From Candidatus Epulonipiscium sp. (GTDB taxonomy: Bacteria > Bacillota > Clostridia > Lachnospirales > JAAYNZ01), in assembly GCA_012799415.1 (NCBI GenBank), contig JAAZLH010000299.1:1-40244 (forward strand): a stretch of DNA of 40,244 nucleotides, read 5' to 3'. Of this stretch, positions 1 to 8,106 are shown in pieces. Made by a program: the position numbers and the translations under genes. The notes under the pieces were generated by a model. That model was not told the DNA's origin. It did not search any database and was given only the letters and a program-made list of their open reading frames with translations. Every line of letters starts with the position of its first letter. The first letter of the stretch is position 1.

Positions 1-1
1 A

Positions 2-250
2 GCCATGGGTGATGCTGGAGTTTTACAAGGCATTCCTAGAGAGTTAGCTTATCGATTGGCAGCTCAAGCTTTATTAGGCTCTGCCAGAATGGTACTTGAA
101 ACCCAGGTGCATCCAGGAGCACTTAAAGATCAAGTCTGTTCTCCAGGTGGAACTACTATTGAAGCAGTAAGAATACTAGAGAAAAAAGGATTTAGAAGTG
201 CGATTATTGAAGCAATGGAGGGCTGCTATCAAAAAACCAAAGAGTTTTAG
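2..250 (+). CDS. proC: pyrroline-5-carboxylate reductase, C-terminal part (5' truncated by window)
   Basis: The reading frame is open from the window edge, so this is the last 82 or so residues of a longer gene. Visible are the helical C-terminal dimerisation domain and the family signature SPGGTTIEAVRILE, which in pyrroline-5-carboxylate reductase lines the substrate site between subunits. The enzyme reduces 1-pyrroline-5-carboxylate to L-proline with NAD(P)H in the cytoplasm. The NAD(P)-binding Rossmann half lies outside the window. An in-frame ATG at base 5 is internal and not a start. The gene is followed by about 100 bases and then spoIIM, which appears to have its own promoter. Confidence 0.9.
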   Translation, partial: AMGDAGVLQGIPRELAYRLAAQALLGSARMVLETQVHPGALKDQVCSPGGTTIEAVRILEKKGFRSAIIEAMEGCYQKTKEF

Positions 251-277
251 TTAATAGTTGGATAACAAGACAAGCAC

Positions 278-306
278 TCATATCTTTCTTTGCTATTTCA
301 TATACT
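278..306 (+). promoter_or_regulatory. candidate sigma-E (mother-cell sporulation) promoter for spoIIM
   Basis: TCATATC (278-284), 14 bases, then CATATACT (299-306). From memory the Bacillus sigma-E consensus is KMATATT-N14-CATACAMT. The match is 6 of 7 in the -35 and 7 of 8 in the -10, with the expected spacing. It lies about 45 bases upstream of the spoIIM start. spoIIM is a sigma-E target in Bacillus, so site and gene agree. Assigned by eye only. Confidence 0.5.
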
Positions 307-350
307 GAAAGAGAACTTATTTTTTAAATAAGAAAGAAGGAGAATCAGAT

Positions 351-1058
351 ATGAGAATCAAAAGAAAGATACACCGTTTAGCAAGAGGGAGAGTCCCTAC
401 TTTACCAAAAGGAAGAGCTTTCCCCTTATCGAAAGGAAGGTCTCCCGCTACTCGTAAAAAGTTTTCAACTTCCTATATTCTTTATCTTATTGGAAGTGTT
501 TGTATTATTATTGGTATATTATTAGGTGCTCTTGTGGCAAATCAGGTAAATGAAATTCAAAAAAAAGAATTAATTCAACACTTAGAAATTTTCTTTAATC
601 AATTTCCAACAGCTTTTATTTCAAGTAAAACTGTTTTATTTGATATACTGCTAAAAAATATAAAGCATCTATTATTAATTTGGGGTATGGGATTTTTAAC
701 TATTGGAATTCCTTTTGTATGGGGGATCTTAGTTTTTAAAGGCTGGTCTTATGGATTTACATCTGCTTTTTTATTTTTACAATATGGATGGAGTGGTATT
801 TTTTTTGGGTTTATTGCGTTTATTCCTCAAAATCTTATTTTCATTCCTACCTTTGTTTTTGTCTCAAAATATAGTGTTCAGTGGAGCATTGGACATTATC
901 AGCAAAAGCAAATGCGGGCAAGGTGGCAAAGAGAACAAAATCAGAAATGGATTGAATATGGATTAGTGCTTATGATTGGTACAATCTGCATACTCCTTGG
1001 GAGTATAGTAGAAACCTATTTCACCCCAGTTATCATGAGATTTTTACTATCTAGCTAA
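351..1058 (+). CDS. spoIIM: stage II sporulation protein M
   Basis: A 235-residue multi-pass membrane protein resembling SpoIIM, which with SpoIID and SpoIIP forms the mother-cell machine that remodels septal peptidoglycan during engulfment. After a basic N-terminal tail of about 40 residues there are hydrophobic segments near residues 43-65, 105-130, 133-175 and 202-228, matching the multi-span DUF95/SpoIIM layout. The start has AGAAGGAGA just upstream. It is slightly longer than usual because the tail contains three tandem 8-residue basic units (residues 13-36), which I do not recognise from the family. Located between proC and xerD, with a sigma-E-like promoter upstream. Confidence 0.85.
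   Translation: MRIKRKIHRLARGRVPTLPKGRAFPLSKGRSPATRKKFSTSYILYLIGSVCIIIGILLGALVANQVNEIQKKELIQHLEIFFNQFPTAFISSKTVLFDILLKNIKHLLLIWGMGFLTIGIPFVWGILVFKGWSYGFTSAFLFLQYGWSGIFFGFIAFIPQNLIFIPTFVFVSKYSVQWSIGHYQQKQMRARWQREQNQKWIEYGLVLMIGTICILLGSIVETYFTPVIMRFLLSS
387..458 (+). repeat. three tandem 24-bp units encoding basic 8-residue repeats in SpoIIM
   Basis: Codons 13-36 of spoIIM fall into three consecutive units: GRVPTLPK, GRAFPLSK and GRSPATRK. Each begins Gly-Arg and ends Lys. The DNA units are diverged at many positions, so this is an old or selected repeat rather than a fresh duplication. It adds a strongly positive, proline-containing cytoplasmic tail. Confidence 0.7.
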
Positions 1059-1130
1059 TACATATAATTCTATTTTCACAATTAAATCAATAGGTATTTG
1101 ATGTACTTTAAAATTCTTCCTCTTTAAACA

Positions 1131-1159
1131 TCGACTTTTCAAAAAAAATGCTTTATAAT
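1131..1159 (+). promoter_or_regulatory. candidate sigma-A promoter for xerD
   Basis: TCGACT (1131-1136), 17-base spacer, TATAAT (1154-1159). The -10 is perfect and the -35 matches TTGACA at 4 of 6. It lies about 60 bases before the xerD start. Confidence 0.5.
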
Positions 1160-1219
1160 GGAAAGACATAGATCAATTACTAAAGATAAAACATAGTTTA
1201 AAGCTAAAGGAGACCTAAA

Positions 1220-2104
1220 ATGGAAGAATATGTACTTCAATTTACGCAATATCTGCAAAATGAAAGGGGCTCATCAAAAAATACAATTCTTTCGTATGAA
1301 AGGGATCTAAAAAGTTTCATAGCATTTATTGTAGGAACAGGCATTGAAAAACCTGAAAAAGTAAACGTAACGAATGTTCGAGCCTATTTATTGTATTTAG
1401 AAAAGCAAGGAAGAGCTCCATCTACTATTTCTAGGAACATAGCTTCTCTTCGCTCGTTTTTTCAATACCTATATAAAGAAGGTATCGTAACAGAAAATCC
1501 TACAATGGATATTACGACCCCTAAAATAGAAAAAAAATTGCCTGATATATTAACTATGGAAGAAGTAGAATTGCTTTTGGCAGAGCCAAATTTAAAAACT
1601 TTAAAAGGGATAAGAGACAAAGCTATGTTAGAAGTGCTTTATGCGACAGGGATTAGGGTAACAGAGTTGGTAAATTTACAACTAGATCAAATACATATGA
1701 CATTAGAATATTTACAATGCACCTATATGGACAAAGATAGAATGATTCCGTTGGGATCTAAGGCTATAGAAGCATTAGAAATATATTTAAAAGAAGCTAG
1801 ATTTATTATGGTGCGAGATGCAAAGGAACAGACTTTATTTGTAAACTGTAGTGGGACTGTCATGACCCGGCAGGGTTTTTGGAAACTAGTTAAAGTATAT
1901 GCCAAAAAAGCTAATATTCAAAAGGCTATAACTCCTCATATGCTGCGTCATTCTTTTGCAGCACACCTGGTGGCAAATGGAGCAGACTTACATGTTGTAC
2001 AAGAAATGATGGGACATGCAGATATATCAACAACACAAATTTATACCAAGCTCCAAAAAAGTAGAATCAAAGAAGTTTATAATAAAGCACATCCTCGGGC
2101 ATGA
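1220..2104 (+). CDS. xerD: site-specific tyrosine recombinase XerD
   Basis: A 294-residue tyrosine recombinase that, with XerC, resolves chromosome dimers at dif. The N-terminal SAM-like core-binding domain spans roughly residues 1-90 and the catalytic domain residues 105-290. All catalytic residues are visible: R146 (in ATGIRVTEL), K172, H240 and R243 (HMLRH), H266 (MMGHADISTT) and the nucleophile Y275. Length is typical for XerD. The glycine-rich turn before the beta-hairpin lysine, usually GKGxKxR, reads TYMDKDR here. RBS AAAGGAGA precedes the ATG. The next gene is deoB, an arrangement seen in other Clostridia and Bacilli. XerC-type or other integrase identity is less likely given the context. 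Confidence 0.92.
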   Translation: MEEYVLQFTQYLQNERGSSKNTILSYERDLKSFIAFIVGTGIEKPEKVNVTNVRAYLLYLEKQGRAPSTISRNIASLRSFFQYLYKEGIVTENPTMDITTPKIEKKLPDILTMEEVELLLAEPNLKTLKGIRDKAMLEVLYATGIRVTELVNLQLDQIHMTLEYLQCTYMDKDRMIPLGSKAIEALEIYLKEARFIMVRDAKEQTLFVNCSGTVMTRQGFWKLVKVYAKKANIQKAITPHMLRHSFAAHLVANGADLHVVQEMMGHADISTTQIYTKLQKSRIKEVYNKAHPRA

Positions 2105-2183
2105 TAGATACATAAGTATAGGTAGGGGTGATTATAATAAAATAATAACACTACTATATGTTCGTGAAGGAGAGTGATTTTAA

Positions 2184-3356
2184 ATGATAAAAAGAGTGAT
2201 TTGGATTATATTAGATAGTGTTGGCATGGGCGCTTTGCCAGATGCTAAAGAGTATGGTGATGAAGGGAGTAATACATTAGGAAATGTGTGGAAATCCATG
2301 GGGGGATTGCAGATTCCTCATTTGTTAGAGTTAGGTTTAGGGAATATAGAAGGTATGGTTGAGCTTCCGCAGGTTAGTGAGCCTAGAGGGTGCTTTGCAC
2401 GGCTTGCAGAAATGTCTAACGGAAAAGATACGACGATTGGTCATTGGGAAATGGCAGGTATTTATTCACCTATGGCTTTTCCTACTTATCCTCATGGGTT
2501 TCCTGAAGAAGTATTAAATCCCTTTAAAAAAGCAATAGGTAGCGAAATTCTAGGTAATAAACCTGCATCAGGAACGGAAATTTTAGAAGAATTAGGGTCA
2601 GAGCATATGAAAACAGGACAACCCATTATCTATACTTCAGGAGATAGTGTTTTTCAAATCGCAGCCCATGAAGATATTATTCCCATTGAGCGTCTATATG
2701 AAATCTGTAGAATTGCCAGAGAAATATTACGAGATGAGCATGCTGTTGCTCGGGTAATTGCCAGACCTTTTATTGGTCAGCCTGGCGCCTTTGAGCGGAC
2801 TGCTAATCGACGTGATTACTCCATAGCCCCGCCGGAACCTACAGTGTTGGATCGTATAAAAGACAACGGATTAGATGTTATTGCTATTGGGAAAATAGAA
2901 GATATTTTTAGTGGACAAGGTATTACTGAGGCCATTCATACAAAGAATAATATGGATGGGGTAGACCAGACCATCTCTTGGATGAAAAAAGAGAATGAAG
3001 GCCTAATTTATACCAATCTAGTGGATTTTGATGCCAAATGGGGTCATCGTAATGATTATGTAGGATATGGGAGAGGCTTAGAAGCTTTTGATCAGCGATT
3101 ACCTGAGATTTTACAAGCCATGAGGCAAGAAGATATTCTTTTTATTATGGCAGATCATGGATGTGATCCTACAACTCCAAGCACTGATCACTCTAGAGAA
3201 TATGTTCCATTTTTAGCTTATGGGCAATTATTACAAAGAGGTGTGGATTTAAAAACAAAAGCCACTTTTGCAGATGTTGGGCAGACTATCGCAGATATTT
3301 TTAGAACGGCCCCTGTTTCTTATGGTACAAGTTTTTTATCCCAGATTGTTCCATGA
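2184..3356 (+). CDS. deoB: phosphopentomutase
   Basis: A 390-residue alkaline-phosphatase-superfamily mutase that interconverts (deoxy)ribose-1-phosphate and (deoxy)ribose-5-phosphate, linking nucleoside catabolism to the pentose phosphate pathway. Metal-site motifs are in order: D11 in ILDSVGMGALPDA, the phosphothreonine loop KDTTIGHWE (residues 81-89), DAKWGHRND near residue 285, and ADHGCDPTT with the following DHSREYVPF near the C-terminus. Length matches the family. RBS GAAGGAGAG lies upstream of the ATG. It sits between xerD and a D,D-carboxypeptidase and ends at an intrinsic terminator. Substrates may be fed by the nucleoside-type ABC importer 17 kb downstream. Confidence 0.95.
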   Translation: MIKRVIWIILDSVGMGALPDAKEYGDEGSNTLGNVWKSMGGLQIPHLLELGLGNIEGMVELPQVSEPRGCFARLAEMSNGKDTTIGHWEMAGIYSPMAFPTYPHGFPEEVLNPFKKAIGSEILGNKPASGTEILEELGSEHMKTGQPIIYTSGDSVFQIAAHEDIIPIERLYEICRIAREILRDEHAVARVIARPFIGQPGAFERTANRRDYSIAPPEPTVLDRIKDNGLDVIAIGKIEDIFSGQGITEAIHTKNNMDGVDQTISWMKKENEGLIYTNLVDFDAKWGHRNDYVGYGRGLEAFDQRLPEILQAMRQEDILFIMADHGCDPTTPSTDHSREYVPFLAYGQLLQRGVDLKTKATFADVGQTIADIFRTAPVSYGTSFLSQIVP

Positions 3357-3417
3357 TATATATAATTTCCACCATTCTGTATTAGGAGCTTGAATTAAGT
3401 ATTTAGACAAAATTCTA

Positions 3418-3456
3418 AATCGGAAAAGAGTATTATACTCTTTTTCCGATTTTTTT
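3418..3456 (+). terminator. intrinsic terminator after deoB
   Basis: A 16-bp inverted repeat (AATCGGAAAAGAGTAT and its complement, with one bulged base) around a minimal loop, followed by a run of T. It separates deoB from the D,D-carboxypeptidase gene. Confidence 0.9.
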
Positions 3457-3516
3457 CACGTATAATTTATTAAAAAAAGCCTACTATAACAATATATAGA
3501 AAAAGGAGGTTTTATT

Positions 3517-4686
3517 ATGAGAAAGAAAAAAATCCTCGCTTTCATCCTGAGCTTTCTAATTGTTGGAAATACAATAGCAATTTCTGATGTGAGAGCGAAT
3601 AATTTAGAGGTAAATGCTAAGTCAGCTATTTTGATGGAGCCCCTAACAGGTGAAATCTTATTTGAACAAAATGCACATGAAGCTTTACGGCCGGCAAGCA
3701 TTACCAAGGTAATGACTCTATTATTGCTCTATGAATCTTTAGAAAGTGGAAAAATTAAATGGGATGATGTAGTTACAGTAAGCGAAAGGGCGGCAAGTAT
3801 GGGTGGGTCCCAAGTGTTTTTAGCTCCCCAAGAACAAATTGATGTGGGTACCTTAGCAAAAAGTATTGCGGTAGCCTCAGGTAATGATGCAGCTGTAGCT
3901 ATAGCTGAATATATTGCTGGAAGTGAAGAAGCGTTTGTTGTATTGATGAACCAAAGAGCCAAAGAACTTGGAATGAACAATACACATTTCGAAAACTCAT
4001 CTGGTTTAGATGCTGATGGGCATCTTACTACAGCTTATGATATTGCTCTTATGTCACGGGAGTTGATCACACGCTTTCCTCAAGTTCATGAACTAACCAC
4101 TATTTGGCATGATATCTTGGTGCATAAAAGAAAAAATGGAGAAGAAAATACAGACCTTACTAATACAAATAAATTATTAAAATGGTATGAAGGAACTACT
4201 GGGTTGAAAACGGGTTCTACTAGTAAAGCATTATACTGCTTATCAGGAACGGCAGAAAGAAATGGATTGAAATTGATAGGTGTCGTCATGGCAGCACCAG
4301 ATTATAAAATTCGATTTCAAGAAGTTATGAAATTATTTAATTATGGATTTGCTAATTATGAGATGGTAACAGGAAAGGCAAAAGGTACAGTAATAGGAAA
4401 GGTACCGGTTATGAAGGGAATGGAAGAAGAAGTAGAGGTTATTTTAGAGGAAGAGCTTCATTTCTTGCTTTCTAAAGGAGAAGGAGATAAGAAAGGTCAG
4501 ATCCAATCTCAGATTAAAATACCACCCATGATACAAGCGCCCATAGAGCAAAATGCTAAAGTAGGCGAAATTATTTATACTCTTGGAGATAAAGAAATAG
4601 GGCGTAGCGGATTATTAGTAAAAAAAGAAATTAAAAAGGCAAATTTAAAACATATCATAGGGGCATTATTTCAAAAGTGGATCTAA
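3517..4686 (+). CDS. serine-type D-Ala-D-Ala carboxypeptidase (DacF-like, peptidase S11)
   Basis: A 389-residue low-molecular-weight penicillin-binding protein that removes the terminal D-alanine from peptidoglycan stem peptides outside the cell. It has a signal peptide (basic start, hydrophobic residues 6-22, cleavage probably near residues 26-28). The three active-site motifs are S61-I-T-K64, S121-G-N123 and K231-T-G. The C-terminal part contains a beta-rich PBP5_C-like domain and ends in a basic amphipathic stretch (LLVKKEIKKANLKHIIGAL) suited to membrane attachment. The RBS is AAAGGAGG. It is flanked by terminators on both sides, so it is probably monocistronic. It is a paralogue of the gene at 6916. 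Position and length resemble sporulation-associated DacF, but that role is inference. Confidence 0.88.
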   Translation: MRKKKILAFILSFLIVGNTIAISDVRANNLEVNAKSAILMEPLTGEILFEQNAHEALRPASITKVMTLLLLYESLESGKIKWDDVVTVSERAASMGGSQVFLAPQEQIDVGTLAKSIAVASGNDAAVAIAEYIAGSEEAFVVLMNQRAKELGMNNTHFENSSGLDADGHLTTAYDIALMSRELITRFPQVHELTTIWHDILVHKRKNGEENTDLTNTNKLLKWYEGTTGLKTGSTSKALYCLSGTAERNGLKLIGVVMAAPDYKIRFQEVMKLFNYGFANYEMVTGKAKGTVIGKVPVMKGMEEEVEVILEEELHFLLSKGEGDKKGQIQSQIKIPPMIQAPIEQNAKVGEIIYTLGDKEIGRSGLLVKKEIKKANLKHIIGALFQKWI

Positions 4687-4713
4687 ACACCCAAATACTT
4701 TTTGGGTGTTTTT
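4686..4713 (+). terminator. intrinsic terminator after the first D,D-carboxypeptidase
   Basis: AACACCCAAA and TTTGGGTGTT flank a short loop and are followed by a T run. It starts at the last base of the stop codon. Confidence 0.9.
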
Positions 4714-4720
4714 AATTGAC

Positions 4721-4749
4721 TTGAACTTTCTCTTAATTATTAGTAGAAT
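4721..4749 (+). promoter_or_regulatory. candidate sigma-A promoter for the M50 peptidase / scpAB group
   Basis: TTGAAC (4721-4726), exactly 17 bases, TAGAAT (4744-4749). It lies between a strong terminator and the peptidase gene, where a promoter is needed. Confidence 0.55.
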
Positions 4750-4808
4750 AAAGGGTAACCTTATTTACGAATAAGAGAATTTCACAAAGTCAAAAAAGGA
4801 AGTGAATG

Positions 4809-5435
4809 ATGCATATGATAACAGATTATATTTTTATAATTACAGCTATTTTAATTGCTATTACTATTCATGAATTCGCCCATGCTTGGGTGGCTACGGC
4901 CTTAGGAGATCCAACACCTAAAAATGATGGTCGTTTAACTCTTAATCCTTTAAAGCATATTGATCCAATTGGGCTTTTGTTATTTGTTATTATTCGTTTT
5001 GGATGGTCTAAGCCAGTTAGGATTAATGCTAGCTATTTTGAAGATCGTAAGAAAGGTAGTATGTGGGTAGCTTTATCAGGTCCACTAAGTAATTTAATCA
5101 CTGCCTTTCTTTTTGGGGCTTTGTTAAAAATTGCTATTTTATTTCCTATTCTTAATCCTACAGTGCAAAGATATCTTATGCAATTTTTACGTTATGGTAT
5201 TTTATTTAATGTGATTTTTACAGTATTCAATCTATTACCTATTCCGCCACTAGATGGGTCCAAATTAGTTTTTGGAATTTTGTCACCAAGTTCTTATTTT
5301 AAAATGTTGCAATATGAGAAGATATTACAAATGTTGTTGTTATTATTATTATTCATGGGTATATTACCAAGATTCTTGACACCTATTGTAGTGTTGGTGG
5401 AAAATATAATTTTTGGGGTATTTCAATTGTTTTAA
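4809..5435 (+). CDS. site-2 protease family protein (peptidase M50, YwhC-like)
   Basis: A membrane zinc metallopeptidase of about 208 residues. The zinc motif HEFAH (residues 22-26 counted from the first ATG at 4806) lies inside the first hydrophobic helix. The distal ligand is in NLLPIPPLDGSKL, with Asp near residue 150. Several transmembrane segments cover most of the length. There is no PDZ domain, so this is the short class found beside scpA in many Firmicutes and not RseP. Three in-frame ATGs (4806, 4809, 4815) follow AAAGGAAG; 4809 or 4815 gives better spacing than 4806. The substrate is unknown. Precedes scpA by about 60 bases, probably in one transcript. Confidence 0.85.
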   Translation: MHMITDYIFIITAILIAITIHEFAHAWVATALGDPTPKNDGRLTLNPLKHIDPIGLLLFVIIRFGWSKPVRINASYFEDRKKGSMWVALSGPLSNLITAFLFGALLKIAILFPILNPTVQRYLMQFLRYGILFNVIFTVFNLLPIPPLDGSKLVFGILSPSSYFKMLQYEKILQMLLLLLLFMGILPRFLTPIVVLVENIIFGVFQLF

Positions 5436-5498
5436 AAAAGTGTCTAGAAGTCCATAGGTGTAGATGAGTATAGAAAAAAGTGAAAAGGAGGCTATGGT

Positions 5499-6245
5499 AT
5501 GAGTATTCAAGTTTGCCTAGATGTATTTGAAGGGCCTCTGGACCTTCTACTTCATTTAGTTGAAAAAAATCAAATGAATATTTATGATATTTCAGTTTCC
5601 ATTGTAACTGAACAATATCTAGAGTATATGCACCAAGCAGAAGAGCAAAATCTGGAATTAACTAGTGAGTTTTTAGTAATGGCAGCTACTTTGCTTCAAA
5701 TTAAATCCCGGATGCTCCTTCCTGCGCCTCCTCCTCTAGAAGAAGAGCTAGAGGGAGATCCACGGGAAGAACTTATCACAAAATTATTGGAATATAAGAT
5801 GTACAAGGAGCTATCCCATCTATTAAAAGAAAGACAAGAAGAGGGACAAAAAATTCTTTATAAAGCATCAGAATACCCAGGAGATTTGGTTGAGCAATCA
5901 TCAACATTTGCACCAGAAGAAATTCTTGTACATATTACATTAGAGAAAATTCATGCTGCATTCCAAGATGTATTAAAGAGGAGTAAGGCAAAAATAGACC
6001 CCATCCGTCATAATTTTGGTTCTATTACAAGAGAGCTTTATACAGTAGAAGAAAAAATGCAGTTTATTGAAGAACTATTGATGATTACACCAGTGATTTA
6101 CTTTGAGGAATTATTTTATCAACAGCCAGATAAAATCGAAATGATTGTAACTTTTCTAGGTTTATTAGAATTAATAAAGTTAAAAAAGATTAAGATTGAA
6201 CAAACACAAGCATTTGATCAAATAGAAATTAAAAGATACAAATAG
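5499..6245 (+). CDS. scpA: segregation and condensation protein A
   Basis: A 248-residue kleisin subunit of the SMC-ScpAB condensin-like complex, which compacts and segregates the chromosome. The N-terminal family signature VFEGPLDLLLHLVEKN (near residues 9-24) is the helix that binds the SMC neck, and the C-terminal winged helix that binds the SMC cap lies at about residues 170-245. An acidic linker separates them. The RBS AAAGGAGG is well placed. The stop codon is only a few bases before scpB, so the two are translationally linked, as in most Firmicutes. Confidence 0.95.
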   Translation: MSIQVCLDVFEGPLDLLLHLVEKNQMNIYDISVSIVTEQYLEYMHQAEEQNLELTSEFLVMAATLLQIKSRMLLPAPPPLEEELEGDPREELITKLLEYKMYKELSHLLKERQEEGQKILYKASEYPGDLVEQSSTFAPEEILVHITLEKIHAAFQDVLKRSKAKIDPIRHNFGSITRELYTVEEKMQFIEELLMITPVIYFEELFYQQPDKIEMIVTFLGLLELIKLKKIKIEQTQAFDQIEIKRYK

Positions 6246-6256
6246 AAGGGATGTTC

Positions 6257-6859
6257 GTGAGAGTGACGGAAGTAGAAGCAATTATTGAATCATTACTATT
6301 TGTTGCGGGAGAGGCAATTCCTCTCAAGCAAATTAGTCAAGTTATAGAAGAAGATCAAGATACAACACGAAAAATTTTAAACCAAATTAAAAACAAATAT
6401 GAAGATGAAGGTAGAGGTATTCAAATTATTGAGTTAGATGGAGCTTTTCAAATGTGTACTAGACCCCAATATTTTGAGCACATACAAAAACTTTATCAAA
6501 TCCCTCAAAAATTTAACCTTACTCAAGCTCTTTTAGAAACATTAGCCATTATCGCGTATAAACAACCTATTACGAAGGTTCAGATAGAAGATCTTCGTGG
6601 AGTGCGATGCGATCATGTGGTTAATCGTTTAATTGAATATAATTTAATTTGTGAAGCGGGCCGTTTAGATGCACCAGGTCGCCCTTTATTATTTGGAACT
6701 ACAAAAGAGTTTTTACGTTATTTTGGGTTTCAGTCTTTAGAAGAATTACCCCATCTAAAGGCAGGAGTCGTAGATCAAATTCAACAAGAAGTAGAGGCAG
6801 AGGTAGAAGGAGATATGGAATTAGGAGTAAAACATAAAATAAAGGAAGAAATGGAATAG
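6257..6859 (+). CDS. scpB: segregation and condensation protein B
   Basis: A protein of about 200 residues with two winged-helix domains. ScpB dimers bind the ScpA linker in the SMC complex. Visible are the N-terminal EAIIESLLFVAGEAI motif and the central ETLAIIAYKQPITK and RGVRCDHVVNRLIE signature. The C-terminal 30 residues are acidic and poorly conserved. Start choice: an ATG at 6251 directly abuts the GAAGGG ribosome site (6245-6250), which leaves almost no spacing. The in-frame GTG at 6257, or GTG at 6263, has better spacing, so I place the start at 6257. The gene follows scpA within about 11 bases. Confidence 0.9.
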   Translation: MRVTEVEAIIESLLFVAGEAIPLKQISQVIEEDQDTTRKILNQIKNKYEDEGRGIQIIELDGAFQMCTRPQYFEHIQKLYQIPQKFNLTQALLETLAIIAYKQPITKVQIEDLRGVRCDHVVNRLIEYNLICEAGRLDAPGRPLLFGTTKEFLRYFGFQSLEELPHLKAGVVDQIQQEVEAEVEGDMELGVKHKIKEEME

Positions 6860-6915
6860 GACAAGTTAAAAAAGTCTATATATGGGAATAGGAATCAAAG
6901 CGAAAGGATATTCTT

Positions 6916-8079
6916 ATGAAAAAAAAGAACCCCCTTTTATTTTTTTTAATCCTATTCTTTTTTAGTTTTAAGATAGTACCCCTTTATTCAGAAGAAAAAA
7001 ATGTGAAACCTCCTATAGTAGAAGCACGCTCAGCTATTTTGATGGATTTAAAAAGTGGTCGAGTTCTATGGGAAAAAGATGCCCATACGAAGAAAGCCAT
7101 GGCTAGTACTACCAAGATTATGACATGTATTATTGCACTTGAAAATGGAAGCTTGCATGATGAAGTATCTGTTAGTGCAAAAGCAGCGGCCGCCCCTCGA
7201 GTTAAATTATATATCAAAAAAGGGGAAACGTATCGCTTAGAAGACTTACTATATGCTCTTATGCTACAATCCTCCAATGATGTGGCTGTAGCCATTGCGG
7301 AACATATAGGGGGCAGTGTAGAAGAATTTTGCAAAATGATGACCGAAAAAGCAAAGGAAATCGGGGCAGAAAACACATCCTATCAGACAGCCAATGGCTT
7401 AGATGCTCAAGATCACTATTCTACGGCTTATGATTTAGCACTGATTACTCAATATGCTTTACAGAACCCCAAGTTTATGGAAATCATCAATACTAGAGAG
7501 ATTACTATTTCCAATGCCAGCGGAGCCCATCGTTCTTTTTATCTTGCTAATGCCAACCGGTTTTTAACCGATTATGAAGGAGCTACAGGAGTAAAGACAG
7601 GCTTTACAGGTCAAGCTGGTTATTGTTTTGTAGGGGCGGCGAGACAGCAAGATATGCATTTGGTTTCTGTTGTTTTAGGGAGTGGTTGGTATCCACATAA
7701 AAATCAGAAGTGGGTTGATACAAAGGCCATTATGAATTATGGTTTTGCCAATTTTAAACCTACAGAAATTATTCTACAAAATCAGAAAGCAACGTCTGTT
7801 CCAGTTCTTAGGGGAATATATCCTGATGTAGAGCTAGTTTATGAAAAAGGATTTTCACTACCCTTAAAAAAAGATGATCTTATTACAACTAAAATTAGTA
7901 GCCCTACATCGTTAGAGGCTCCTGTTCTAGCAGGAAGCAAAGTTGGATATGGGGAAGTATTTGTTAATGGAGAACGATATACCCGTATTTCTTTAGTTGC
8001 TTTACAAAACGTGGAGCGTCATGATTTTATGACGTCTTTGCAGAAAATATTGGGTCAATGGATGGATTTATGTCAATAA
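6916..8079 (+). CDS. serine-type D-Ala-D-Ala carboxypeptidase (DacB/DacA-like, peptidase S11)
   Basis: A 387-residue penicillin-binding protein and paralogue of the gene at 3517. The signal peptide is strongly hydrophobic (residues 7-23). Active-site motifs are S64-T-T-K67, S119-S-N121 and K227-T-G229. A C-terminal beta domain follows from about residue 280, and the C-terminus (MTSLQKILGQWMDLC) could be a short amphipathic anchor. It lies 56 bases after scpB and about 25 bases before rluB. The order scpA-scpB-dac-rluB is a familiar Firmicutes neighbourhood, where the dac copy can be the sporulation-cortex enzyme DacB. I cannot tell from sequence alone whether it is vegetative or sporulation-specific. 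Confidence 0.88.
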   Translation: MKKKNPLLFFLILFFFSFKIVPLYSEEKNVKPPIVEARSAILMDLKSGRVLWEKDAHTKKAMASTTKIMTCIIALENGSLHDEVSVSAKAAAAPRVKLYIKKGETYRLEDLLYALMLQSSNDVAVAIAEHIGGSVEEFCKMMTEKAKEIGAENTSYQTANGLDAQDHYSTAYDLALITQYALQNPKFMEIINTREITISNASGAHRSFYLANANRFLTDYEGATGVKTGFTGQAGYCFVGAARQQDMHLVSVVLGSGWYPHKNQKWVDTKAIMNYGFANFKPTEIILQNQKATSVPVLRGIYPDVELVYEKGFSLPLKKDDLITTKISSPTSLEAPVLAGSKVGYGEVFVNGERYTRISLVALQNVERHDFMTSLQKILGQWMDLCQ

Positions 8080-8106
8080 ACTTTACTAAAGAAGGAGGAA
8101 TTGAGA

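Noticed and set aside
6984..7376. 130-codon minus-strand frame
   Set aside because: Shadow of the second D,D-carboxypeptidase, whose active-site motifs are on the + strand.
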